NCBI RefSeq assembly: GCF_023516455.1 | Contig: NZ_JAMGBA010000002.1 | Coordinates: 1-64,000 of the forward strand | DNA: 64,000 nt | Source: Sphingomonas caseinilytica | GTDB lineage: Bacteria; Pseudomonadota; Alphaproteobacteria; Sphingomonadales; Sphingomonadaceae | Direction of reading: 5' to 3' | In this document: positions 11,068 to 18,806 of the stretch, in pieces | Position numbering within the stretch: position 1 is the stretch's first letter | How the letters are laid out: every line of letters begins with the position of its first letter | Notes under the pieces: generated by a model | The model's input: only the letters and a program-made list of their open reading frames with translations | Databases searched by the model: none | What the model was told of the DNA's origin: nothing | Translations under genes and position numbers: made by a program

Positions 11068-11094
11068 GACGTCACGAATTTACTTCGTGACGTC
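11068..11094. terminator. Perfect hairpin between prsW-like gene and pccB
   Basis: GACGTCACGAA (11068-11078) and TTCGTGACGTC (11084-11094) are perfect 11-bp arms around a TTTAC loop. It lies in the 166-base gap downstream of the PrsW-like gene and upstream of pccB, both on the minus strand. There is no T-run, so it may be a factor-dependent terminator, an mRNA-stabilising hairpin or a protein-binding palindrome for pccB control. Confidence 0.5.
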
Positions 11095-11102
11095 CTGCAC
11101 CG

Positions 11103-12152
11103 CTACTCGGATTCCAGCAACTCCTTGAGCTCGCTCAGCTCCCATTCGTCATTGCGGCTAAATGGGAGAATCCGGCGCAATGCGGCAAAGCCGGTGCGAC
11201 CGATTTCCTGCTGCAGTGCCTCCAACCGCGCGAAGCCCGTCCGGAGTCGCTCCGATTCACCTTCCTCAAGCTTGCGGTCGCGGTCGAGCAGCTCCTCTTC
11301 GGCGGTCAGGACCAGCTCGGTTTTCAGCATGCAATATTCGCGGATGCGCTCGGACTCGGCCTTGGTCGCCCGGCCCGCGAGCGCGGCGATCCGCTGCCCG
11401 CTGGCATCGGCGGGAAAGCCGCCCTTGCGCCATTCTTCCAGCCAAAGGCGATGGCCTTCACTCTCCTCGACGAGCCATAGTTGCGCCTCCGTCTCGCCGA
11501 AGCGGAGGAGGCCGATGATCGCGATCGGTGCCAGGACCAAGGTCGCCAGCATTACCAGGCCGGGCCGATCCGGGAACTGGTTGAAGATGATGTGGATGAA
11601 CCCCGCCGCGAGATAGCCGGGCACGAACCAGAGCAGGTTGAAGGCCAGACCGGTCCCCTGTTCCCGCAACCTGCGCTCGCCGAGCTCATGAGCAACCGCG
11701 GCGAGGATTGCCGTCGTGGTGCCATGCATGACCGCGGTGCCCAGCCCACGAACTACCCACACCGGCATCGTCAGGTCTGGATAGCGCATCAGGTAAAAGC
11801 CGTTCTCTACAACGGAGAATCCGGCGCCGATCGCAAAACCGAAGATAATCGCATCGATCTTGTAGCCGATCCGGTTGGCGGCGATCAGGATCATCAGCGG
11901 GATGGCCTTCAACGCCTCCTCGATCCACGGGGCGACCATGCGGCTGTAGAAGCTGTAGCCCATCGGCAGCGTGTCGAGCATCTGGCCGCTGATCGGCCAG
12001 GCGACCAGCGCCATGAAGCCGCCCATGATCAGCGGTCCGACCAGCTCGCGCGGCGCCATCAGCTTGAAGACGTCGAGCCAGGCGAACAGCACGACCATCA
12101 CCAGCACCGGAACCAGCGCGACCGACCAGTTGAGGACTTCGATCAGGTTCAT
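11103..12152 (-). CDS. PrsW-like intramembrane metalloprotease
   Basis: The 349-residue protein has about eight hydrophobic segments in residues 10-240 followed by a charged, coiled-coil-like cytoplasmic tail. The PrsW/CPBP signature is present: APWIEEALKAIPLMIL (Glu78, Glu79, Lys82), FGFAIGAGFSVVENGFYL with a second glutamate near 128, and HGTTTAILAA. PrsW proteases perform site-1 or intramembrane cleavage, for example of anti-sigma factors. The gene starts 10 bases after the stop of the HExxH/barrel gene and is the last gene of that operon. The substrate is unknown; the two upstream genes are natural candidates. Confidence 0.88.
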   Translation of the reverse strand: MNLIEVLNWSVALVPVLVMVVLFAWLDVFKLMAPRELVGPLIMGGFMALVAWPISGQMLDTLPMGYSFYSRMVAPWIEEALKAIPLMILIAANRIGYKIDAIIFGFAIGAGFSVVENGFYLMRYPDLTMPVWVVRGLGTAVMHGTTTAILAAVAHELGERRLREQGTGLAFNLLWFVPGYLAAGFIHIIFNQFPDRPGLVMLATLVLAPIAIIGLLRFGETEAQLWLVEESEGHRLWLEEWRKGGFPADASGQRIAALAGRATKAESERIREYCMLKTELVLTAEEELLDRDRKLEEGESERLRTGFARLEALQQEIGRTGFAALRRILPFSRNDEWELSELKELLESE

Positions 12153-12162
12153 CTGAGACCCC

Positions 12163-15100
12163 TCACAGGATCTTCAGCGATGCCATAAATTCGGTTCGCC
12201 CGTCGATATCCTTGTCGCCGAACCCCTGTGCGATGCCCAGCGAGAGAACCATTGGAAGCCGCATCACGACGGTGAACCCAAGGTCCACCTGCGCACCCAA
12301 GGTGAACAGCCGATATTTGGTGTCCTCAGGCGAATCCAGCAGCATGGCGCCGCCGAACAGGGCCGGCCGCGCATAGCTCAGGAAGAAGGCAGCCGTTCCG
12401 ACCTCTTCGAACCGCACCGGCGGCAGGTTCACCTCACCGGTCACCTTGCCGAACTTTCGCGCGGCGATCTGGTCGATTTCGAAGCCCGGAAATGCCTCGA
12501 GCTCGCGGTACCGTTTCTCCGGCCGGTTATCGACATAGTTGTTGCGGAAGCTGCCGAAGTAGAGCGCGCCGAGCGGGCTGTCGCTGTCGCCGCCGACGAT
12601 GCCGGCCTGCGCATAGCCCCAGACGGAGCTATTGGGCCACGGCAGCGGCACGCCATAATCGATGCCGCCCCATAGCCTCGGAAATTCCTTCCCCTCGGCA
12701 TGGTCGATGCCGGTGACCGCGCGCCAGGCGATCCCCTTTTCATGGTCGACCCCGCCGAGCGCACTGGTCGAATTGGTATATTTGATGCCCAGTTCGCCGG
12801 AATAAATGTCCTTGGGGCTGGGTACGTTCTGGGCCGACGGCAGCTGCTCCAGCCCGAAATAGCCGGCGACGCTGCCGAAGATGTCGAGCTGCCGCGGCGG
12901 ATCGTAGATCTTGGTCTTGTTGTAGCCAATGATGATCGCATCGCCCTTGCGGCTCCGCAGCACCGGACCCGCCAGATCATAAATGTCGGCGTCGTTGTGC
13001 CAGTAGCGGAGGTTCCAGTTCAGCGTCTTATATTCGATGTCCGCGTGCAGCCCCTCGCCGTCGCCGAAGTCGCCCCATGGCGAGACGCTGAACGCCGCGC
13101 TCAGCTGATGGAACTGCATCGGATCTTCGAAGTGGAAGAAATAGCCGGCGGTTAGCTTCTGCTTGTAACCCTCGATGATCGGATAGGCGGCGGCCAGCTT
13201 CATCCGGTCGGTGGCGTGATACATGCCGCGCGCCTTGACCAGCGGGTCGAGATCGACCTTCGCAGGAGACCCCACGCCCCATTCCTTCAGCTCCGGATGG
13301 GTCTTGATCACCTTGGTGCCGAGGAACTCGATCGTTCCGAGGTCATCCCGCTTTTCCGCGCGGATCAGCGAGGGGTTCAATCCTTCGCCAGTATATTCAT
13401 AGACCAATAGCTGACCGTCAGGCCGCAACATCGGCCGGAAGAAACCGGTCGAGGCGTTGGACAGCACGTCATATTTCTGGGTGTCGAGATCGAACCGGAA
13501 GATGTTCGACACACCGGTGTAGTAGCTGGTGCCGTACATCGACTTGCCGTCAGGCGCGAAGGTGAAACCCTCCGGCGTCGAAGAGGCGAGGTCGAGCCGC
13601 GCCACCTCGTTGGGCGTGCCCGATGCCTCGAAATCCTCGGTCTTCCAGACCCGCACGGATTGGGTGCCGTTGATCTCGCCATAGCTTGCGGAGATCAGCG
13701 ACCCGTCCGGCGAGATATCGAGGTCGAACGGCGTGATCCCATAGTCGAAGGTGTGGACCTGGTTGAAACCGGCATAGGGCGCCGGAATGCGGACCAGGGT
13801 CGCATAGCCGTTCTGGTGCCTTATGCCCCAGATCGACTTGTCCCTGGGATTGAGGACCAGGTCGCCGATGCGCGCGTCGCGCAGCAGCATGCGTTTCTTG
13901 CCGGTGTCGACATCGACTTCCATGACATCCCGGAACGCCCGGTTGTCGTCGGTATAATAGGCCTTGCGGCTGTCCGGATCGAAGGCGACGCTCGTCACGA
14001 AATAGAGCATCATGCCTTTCAAATCGGACAGACGCCGAAGCTTGCCGGTCGCGAGGTCCATCGTCCCGATGAAACCGATTTGCCCGGGGAAGCGGAATGC
14101 AGCGACCAGGCTGTTGGTACGCTCGTCGACATAGCCCCGCGACATGGAGCCGAGGCCCTTGGGGCTGAGATGCTGCACGTCGGTCAACGGATAGGCGGAT
14201 AGCTTGGCGAGATTCTCCTGCTGGAACACCCGCTCGAACGCGTGCCACTCGCTCCACACCGCATCGAGCGATTTGCCGAAGGTGCGCTTGAACTGGGAGG
14301 CGTAGAAGGCCGCGCTGTCGTCGTCGCGGCGCAGCCACTGCATCACCTTTTCGGGTCCGTAGGTCAGCGCAAGGTATGAGAAGAAGCGGGTGCCGTAGAG
14401 ATAATCGTTGGCGCCGATCTGGAAATCGACCGCGATGCCTTCGCTCTCCAGCCCGAGCGGCGAATAGAGCTTGTCGTTGTCGCGGACCTTGGCCCGGAAC
14501 ACCATCTCGTCATAGCCGCCCTGCGCACGGCCTAGCCCACCGGCCATCCATGTTTCGAAGAAGACGGCCGACCCTTCGGCGTACCAGCGCGGGATATTGT
14601 TTCGGGGCGTCGTCAGATAATTGTAAAGGATCGATTCCGGATGCTCCTGGATGGGCATCGGCTTGCCGGCCAGCCATTTGCGCCAGAAGGCGTCGCGCTT
14701 GTTCCACGCATCGAGCGTCGCGACGTGCGCAAGCTCATGGTTGATCAGCGTGTAGAAGCGCTCGCCCGGCGTGAAGGTCTCCATCCGTTGCGACACCGGC
14801 GCGACGTCGAGCAGCACGCCATTGTTGGGCGACGCCCGAGCGCCGGCGTTACCGAAATCGCCGAAATCCTTGAGCAGGACCGTGGTGCGGTCCCAGGGCT
14901 CCCAGTGGAAGCGATCCTTGTGCCACTCGATCGCATTCTCGAACGCCCTTGCGACATAGGGCGTGAGATAAGTCTGGATCGGGTCGAAATAGAGCAGGAG
15001 CTGGTTGTCGGTTTCGATCGTCGACAAGGGAATGCCGCCGGCATTGGGCGGCGAATGCTTGAGCTCGCCAGTCTCGGGCTCTTCCGTCGGCGGCGAAACG

Positions 15101-15288
15101 GGTGGGCCCACCGGCTCCGTTTCCGGAGCCGGCGCGACTGGCCCATCCTGAATTACCGTCGTGTCGGGAGGTGGGGGCAAAGGTTCCTGCTGAACCTGAG
15201 CCATTGCCCCGCTCGCGACGCTGCCAAGGCAGATCGCAGTCAACTGCCTTGCCCAGCGCCGCTTGCGGCGCGCCTTTGCCCCGATCAT
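12163..15288 (-). CDS. secreted HExxH metallopeptidase with TolB-like propeller and C-terminal outer-membrane barrel
   Basis: This product of about 1040 residues begins with a signal peptide (LTAICLGSVASGAMA) and a Pro-rich linker. A gluzincin-type zinc site is visible: HELAH at about residues 185-189 and WYAEGSA with a candidate third ligand Glu near 239, as in the peptidase-MA group. Residues about 370-660 show repeated propeller-like strands (PDSRKAYYTDDNR, SPDGSLISASYGE, APDGKSMYGTSYY). The last 350 residues alternate polar and aromatic positions (ADIEYKTLNWNLRYWHN, DYGVPLPWPNSSVWGYAQAG) and end in MASLKIL, as expected for a barrel strand. Start ATG 15288 follows AAAGGGGGG. It is 31-34 bases downstream of the decapeptide-repeat gene. 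The domain combination is seen in the sequence; the biological substrate is unknown. Confidence 0.75.
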   Translation of the reverse strand: MIGAKARRKRRWARQLTAICLGSVASGAMAQVQQEPLPPPPDTTVIQDGPVAPAPETEPVGPPVSPPTEEPETGELKHSPPNAGGIPLSTIETDNQLLLYFDPIQTYLTPYVARAFENAIEWHKDRFHWEPWDRTTVLLKDFGDFGNAGARASPNNGVLLDVAPVSQRMETFTPGERFYTLINHELAHVATLDAWNKRDAFWRKWLAGKPMPIQEHPESILYNYLTTPRNNIPRWYAEGSAVFFETWMAGGLGRAQGGYDEMVFRAKVRDNDKLYSPLGLESEGIAVDFQIGANDYLYGTRFFSYLALTYGPEKVMQWLRRDDDSAAFYASQFKRTFGKSLDAVWSEWHAFERVFQQENLAKLSAYPLTDVQHLSPKGLGSMSRGYVDERTNSLVAAFRFPGQIGFIGTMDLATGKLRRLSDLKGMMLYFVTSVAFDPDSRKAYYTDDNRAFRDVMEVDVDTGKKRMLLRDARIGDLVLNPRDKSIWGIRHQNGYATLVRIPAPYAGFNQVHTFDYGITPFDLDISPDGSLISASYGEINGTQSVRVWKTEDFEASGTPNEVARLDLASSTPEGFTFAPDGKSMYGTSYYTGVSNIFRFDLDTQKYDVLSNASTGFFRPMLRPDGQLLVYEYTGEGLNPSLIRAEKRDDLGTIEFLGTKVIKTHPELKEWGVGSPAKVDLDPLVKARGMYHATDRMKLAAAYPIIEGYKQKLTAGYFFHFEDPMQFHQLSAAFSVSPWGDFGDGEGLHADIEYKTLNWNLRYWHNDADIYDLAGPVLRSRKGDAIIIGYNKTKIYDPPRQLDIFGSVAGYFGLEQLPSAQNVPSPKDIYSGELGIKYTNSTSALGGVDHEKGIAWRAVTGIDHAEGKEFPRLWGGIDYGVPLPWPNSSVWGYAQAGIVGGDSDSPLGALYFGSFRNNYVDNRPEKRYRELEAFPGFEIDQIAARKFGKVTGEVNLPPVRFEEVGTAAFFLSYARPALFGGAMLLDSPEDTKYRLFTLGAQVDLGFTVVMRLPMVLSLGIAQGFGDKDIDGRTEFMASLKIL

Positions 15289-15322
15289 CACCCCCCTTTC
15301 GGGCCGCTAGGGCCCGGCACCC

Positions 15323-16906
15323 CTATTGGTTCGATAGGCTTGCTGCGAACCTGGCGTCCCCCATCGCTGCCGCAAACGACGGATTGGCGGCCAGTGCATG
15401 GAAGGCGCTCATGCTCTTCAGTGCGTTGAACGCGTTGGCATTGGCGGACAGTGCCTGAAGCGCCTGCGCATTGTTGGCGATCGCCGCCCAAGCTGCCGGT
15501 TGCGCCGACATCGCCGCAACGGCCGCCGGATTGGCCGACATCGCCTGCATCGCGCGGGCGTTGAACTGGCCCCTGGCCGACAGGCTTGCCGCAGCCGACG
15601 CAGCATTGAACGCCTGGGCCGCGTTGACCGCCGAGGCCAACGCATTGGCATTCGCCGACATCGCCTTCCACGCCGCCGCATTGGCCGACATGGCATTCAA
15701 TGCATTGACGTTTGCCGCAGCGTTGAAGGCCTTGGCATTGGCCGCGAGCGCGCTGAACGCATCGGCGTTCTTGGCAATCGCGCTGAATGCGCTTGCGTCA
15801 CGCGACAGCGCCGACATCGCGCTGGCATCACGCGACAATGCCTCGAACGCGCTGGCGTCGCGGGACATCGCAGCCATGGCCGACGGATTGCGCGCGGCCG
15901 CCGAGAACGCACTCGGGTTCTTGGCGAAACCGGCGAAGGCCGCCGGGTTGCGCGCAATCGCCGCGAAGGCCTGCGGATGCCGTCCCAAAGCCGCAAAGGC
16001 GCTCGGATTAGACGAGATCGCCTCCAGCACTTTCGGCTGCAGGGACATCGCATTGAATGCGCTGGCATGCTGCGACATTGCCGCCGCAACCTGCCCATTC
16101 ATGGCATTGGCCTGTCCAAGGTTTGCCGAAAAGGCGCTGGCGGCCTTTGCCGACAGCGACAATGCGTCCGCATTCTTGGCCAGGCCGCTGAACGCGTCGG
16201 CGTTCTTGGCGATCGCATCGAATGCACTGGCTTCGCGGGTGATTGCCGACATGGCGCTGGCATCACGCGACAACGCCTCGAATGCGCTGGCGTCGCGAGA
16301 CATCGCAGCCATGGCCGACGGATTGCGTGCCGCAGCCGAGAACGCACTCGGGTTCTTGGCGAAACCGGCGAAGGCCGCCGGATTACGCGCAATCGCCGCG
16401 AACGCCTGCGGATGCCGTCCGAACGCCGCGAAGGCGGCCGGATTATTGGACATCGCCGCAAAGGCCTGGGCCTGGCCGGCGTTGGCGCTAGCCGCCGCCG
16501 CCGAAACCGCCTGCGCCGCATTCACGGTTGCCATGAAGGCTGCAGGATCCTTGGCCAGACCGGTAAAGGCATTCGGATTGGCCGCAATCGCCGACATCGC
16601 CTGCGGATTTGCGGCAAGCGCCGCAAAGCCCGGGTGGCTGGCCAAGGTCCGGAAATTCGGATTCTTGGTCATCACCTCGAACGCATCCGTCTGCATCAGC
16701 TTCGGAATGGACGTATCCCCGAGTGTTACGTCACCCTCGCCGACTTGAGACGATACGTAGCGGTCTGCCGGGGCGATTGTGCCCTCGGTCGGACCCAGCG
16801 GCGGATAGATCCGGCCGAGCCCATACGCTGCTACTGCGACGGCGATAATCGCCGCGCCGGTTGCCATATATTTTCGATTGGATTGGTTTGATTCGATCGT
16901 AGTCAC
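15323..16906 (-). CDS. membrane-anchored alanine-rich decapeptide-repeat protein
   Basis: I do not recognise a characterised function. The 527-residue protein has a short polar N-terminus, one membrane segment (about residues 15-31, ATGAAIIAVAVAAYGLG) and then an almost uninterrupted series of 10-residue repeats of the form [N/D]-[P/A]-x-A-[F/M]-x-A-[I/L/M]-[A/S]-[R/K/N] from about residue 80 to the end (for example NPAAFAGFAK, NPSAFSAAAR, DASAFEALSR, NADAFSGLAK). More than 35 repeats can be counted; there is no cysteine in the repeats. With an uncleaved anchor the repeats would lie in the periplasm. NP-x-F-x-x-L spacing is reminiscent of STI1-like chaperone motifs, but that is only a resemblance. 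The GTG start follows GAGGGGGTGCGAC. It is the first gene of the operon with the HExxH/barrel protein and the PrsW-like protease. Confidence 0.8.
   Translation of the reverse strand: MTTIESNQSNRKYMATGAAIIAVAVAAYGLGRIYPPLGPTEGTIAPADRYVSSQVGEGDVTLGDTSIPKLMQTDAFEVMTKNPNFRTLASHPGFAALAANPQAMSAIAANPNAFTGLAKDPAAFMATVNAAQAVSAAAASANAGQAQAFAAMSNNPAAFAAFGRHPQAFAAIARNPAAFAGFAKNPSAFSAAARNPSAMAAMSRDASAFEALSRDASAMSAITREASAFDAIAKNADAFSGLAKNADALSLSAKAASAFSANLGQANAMNGQVAAAMSQHASAFNAMSLQPKVLEAISSNPSAFAALGRHPQAFAAIARNPAAFAGFAKNPSAFSAAARNPSAMAAMSRDASAFEALSRDASAMSALSRDASAFSAIAKNADAFSALAANAKAFNAAANVNALNAMSANAAAWKAMSANANALASAVNAAQAFNAASAAASLSARGQFNARAMQAMSANPAAVAAMSAQPAAWAAIANNAQALQALSANANAFNALKSMSAFHALAANPSFAAAMGDARFAASLSNQ
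15812..15985 (-). repeat. Internal 174-bp duplication in the decapeptide-repeat gene, copy B
   Basis: This block encodes 58 residues nearly identical to those of 16247-16420, 435 bases away (HPQAFAAIARNPAAFAGFAK through DASAFEALSRDASA). DNA identity is also high and differences are mainly silent. A recent segmental duplication or gene conversion inside the array is the likely origin. Confidence 0.8.
16247..16420 (-). repeat. Internal 174-bp duplication in the decapeptide-repeat gene, copy A
   Basis: This is the N-terminal-proximal partner of the block at 15812-15985. The flanking decapeptides have diverged, while this stretch is nearly the same at DNA and protein level. Confidence 0.8.
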
Positions 16907-16964
16907 GTCGCACCCCCTCGCGGTGAAACCAACTGCTTGACCCCCTCTGCTACGCGATGGGCCA

Positions 16965-17040
16965 ATCGGCGAAGATTTACTTTTCCTTTACCAAAGTCAA
17001 TGAACCTTTGGCTAAGTTATTGATAAAGGCTAACTATATA
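16965..17040. promoter_or_regulatory. AT-rich divergent promoter region
   Basis: The 245-base gap between the decapeptide-repeat gene and the histidine phosphatase gene contains an island that is much richer in A and T than its surroundings (TTTACTTTTCCTTTACC, TAACTATATATTCG). A TTGACT on the minus strand near 17000 could be a -35 element. I cannot fix a -10 box or transcription start, so this is only a probable divergent promoter. Confidence 0.35.
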
Positions 17041-17151
17041 TTCGCAGCAGAGATTCTGGGCCATTAAACGCCCGGATCCGGGCCCCGAATCGGCTGAAAA
17101 CTGAACCATCCTGCCCCTTCGCGCTTTCATCCGCGGGTTAAGGAGAAAAGG

Positions 17152-17922
17152 ATGCGGCACGGACGAACTTGGCCGGAACGGCTGTGGCTGGTTCGGCATG
17201 GGCAGAGCCAAGGCAATGTCGCCCGGGATGCAGCCAATGAAGCGGGCCATAGCGTCATTGAACTCGACATCCGAGATGTCGACGTACCCTTGAGCGATCT
17301 TGGTCATCAGCAGGCGGAGGCGGCCGGCCGCTGGTTTGCAGCCCTGCCCGAAGACGAGCGGCCCGAAATATTGCTCTCCTCTCCATATATCCGGGCGCGC
17401 CAGACCGCGGAGGCAATCTGCAATGCAGGCGGGCTGGCCGGTGGTGCAAAACCGACCATCATCGACGAACGGCTTCGCGAGCGCGAGTTCGGCATTTTCG
17501 ACGGGCTTACGACCCGGGGGATCCGGGAGCAGTTCCCGACCGAAGCGGCCCATCGCACCAAGATGGGCAAATTCTATCATCGTCCGCCGGGCGGCGAGAG
17601 CTGGGCCGACGTCATCCTTCGCCTTCGGTCGGTGATGAACACCATCAACCTTCATTATGCCGACCATCGCGTGCTGGTGGTCTGCCACCAGGTCGTCGTG
17701 CTGTGCATGCGCTACATATTGGACGAGCTCAGCGAAGGTCAGATTCTGGCGATCGACAAGCAGGCAGAGATCCTCAATTGCGGCATCTGCGCCTATGATT
17801 TCTCGTTCGACGAAAACGGCCTCTGCTCGCCTAAGCTCGACTTGTGGAATGTCGGCGCCCCCATGGAAGCCGAAGGTACGCCGCAAACCGCCGAACCCGA
17901 CGCTATGGCCGGGTCGCGATGA
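17152..17922 (+). CDS. histidine phosphatase family protein (phosphoglycerate mutase-like)
   Basis: The 256-residue protein has the histidine-phosphatase signature LWLVRHGQSQGN with the phosphorylated histidine at residue 16. An acid/base REFG segment follows (RLREREFGIFDG near 115), and the second catalytic histidine lies in RVLVVCHQVVV near 180. Members are cofactor-dependent phosphoglycerate mutases or broader phosphatases; the length and divergent centre favour a phosphatase with unknown substrate. AAGGAGAAAAGG precedes the ATG. Its stop overlaps the next gene by 4 bases. Confidence 0.88.
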   Translation: MRHGRTWPERLWLVRHGQSQGNVARDAANEAGHSVIELDIRDVDVPLSDLGHQQAEAAGRWFAALPEDERPEILLSSPYIRARQTAEAICNAGGLAGGAKPTIIDERLREREFGIFDGLTTRGIREQFPTEAAHRTKMGKFYHRPPGGESWADVILRLRSVMNTINLHYADHRVLVVCHQVVVLCMRYILDELSEGQILAIDKQAEILNCGICAYDFSFDENGLCSPKLDLWNVGAPMEAEGTPQTAEPDAMAGSR

Positions 17923-18806
17923 GCCATTGTACGCCGCTCGACCTCGACGAACTTCGGCGTCACCCCCTGCCACCGGTCGAAGAGGAGGATAAGAATAGCC
18001 GAGGCAAGCTGTTGGTGATTGCCGGAACGCGGGAGATTGCGGGGGCAGCCAGCATCTGCGCCAATTCCGCGTTGCGGGCAGGCACCGGCAAGATCACCAT
18101 TGCGACCGTTGGCAGCGTTGCGCCGCTGCTGGCCGTCGGCGTTCCCGAGAGCCGCGTCGTTTCGGTTTCGGAGAACCGGGACGGCGGGTTCGCCCATTCG
18201 GCGGTTCCTACCTTGGCGGAGATGGCCAAGGAATATGATGCAGTGGTTGCCGGCCCAGGGATGAGCCCGACCAATGTCGCTACCAGCCTTGCCGCCGCAC
18301 TATGCGCTACCGGCCGTCCGCTGGCCCTGGACGCGGCATTGCTCCACGGGCTGGCCCCGGCCGCCGATCATGCCCGCGCCGCTCGCATACCCCCCATTCT
18401 TCTGCCCCACAGCGGCGAGATGGCCTCATTGATCGACTGCAGTGTTGAGGAGGTCGAGGCCGAACCTTTGCGTTGCGGCCAGGAAGCGGCCCGGCGCTAT
18501 GAAGCACTCGTCCTTGTGAAGGGACCGGAAAGCCATGTCGTCACGCCGGCCGGAGACTCCTGGAAATACCCCGGCGGTGGGCCCGGACTCGGCGTTTCCG
18601 GGTCTGGCGATACACTCGCGGGAATCCTCGGAGGCCTGCTGGCGCGCGGAGCAGCACCACTCGAAGCGCTGCTGTGGTCCGTCTGGCTGCACGGCGAGGC
18701 GGGAGCGTCGCTGGCGAAGAAGATCGGCCCGATAGGTTTCTTCGCCCGCGAAATCTCGGGCGAGGTGCCCGCATTGCTTGCCCGGACTCAACCCTCGGCG
18801 GAATAG
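17919..18806 (+). CDS. nnrD: ADP-dependent NAD(P)H-hydrate dehydratase
   Basis: The 295-residue protein is a ribokinase-like NAD(P)HX dehydratase that repairs hydrated NAD(P)H using ADP. Visible motifs are GKLLVIAGTREIAGAA near residue 29, AGPGMSP near 111, LLPHSGEMASL near 163 and the nucleotide-binding GSGDTLAGILGG near 228. Only the dehydratase half of the common two-domain Nnr protein is present; no epimerase domain (NnrE) is encoded next to it. ATG 17919 overlaps the preceding stop (ATGA). Its 3' end overlaps the convergent pyruvate kinase gene by 19 bases. Confidence 0.92.
   Translation: MSHCTPLDLDELRRHPLPPVEEEDKNSRGKLLVIAGTREIAGAASICANSALRAGTGKITIATVGSVAPLLAVGVPESRVVSVSENRDGGFAHSAVPTLAEMAKEYDAVVAGPGMSPTNVATSLAAALCATGRPLALDAALLHGLAPAADHARAARIPPILLPHSGEMASLIDCSVEEVEAEPLRCGQEAARRYEALVLVKGPESHVVTPAGDSWKYPGGGPGLGVSGSGDTLAGILGGLLARGAAPLEALLWSVWLHGEAGASLAKKIGPIGFFAREISGEVPALLARTQPSAE

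Noticed and set aside
15323-16700. Regular short repeats that could look like a CRISPR array
   Set aside because: Repeat units are codon-phased (30 bp) with no unique spacers of constant length, and no cas genes are nearby.
15398-16891. Long open reading frames (497 and 425 residues) on the plus strand across the decapeptide-repeat gene
   Set aside because: They are shadows of the GC-rich 30-bp repeat period. The minus frame has a membrane anchor, a ribosome site and operon spacing; the plus frames have no family motif.
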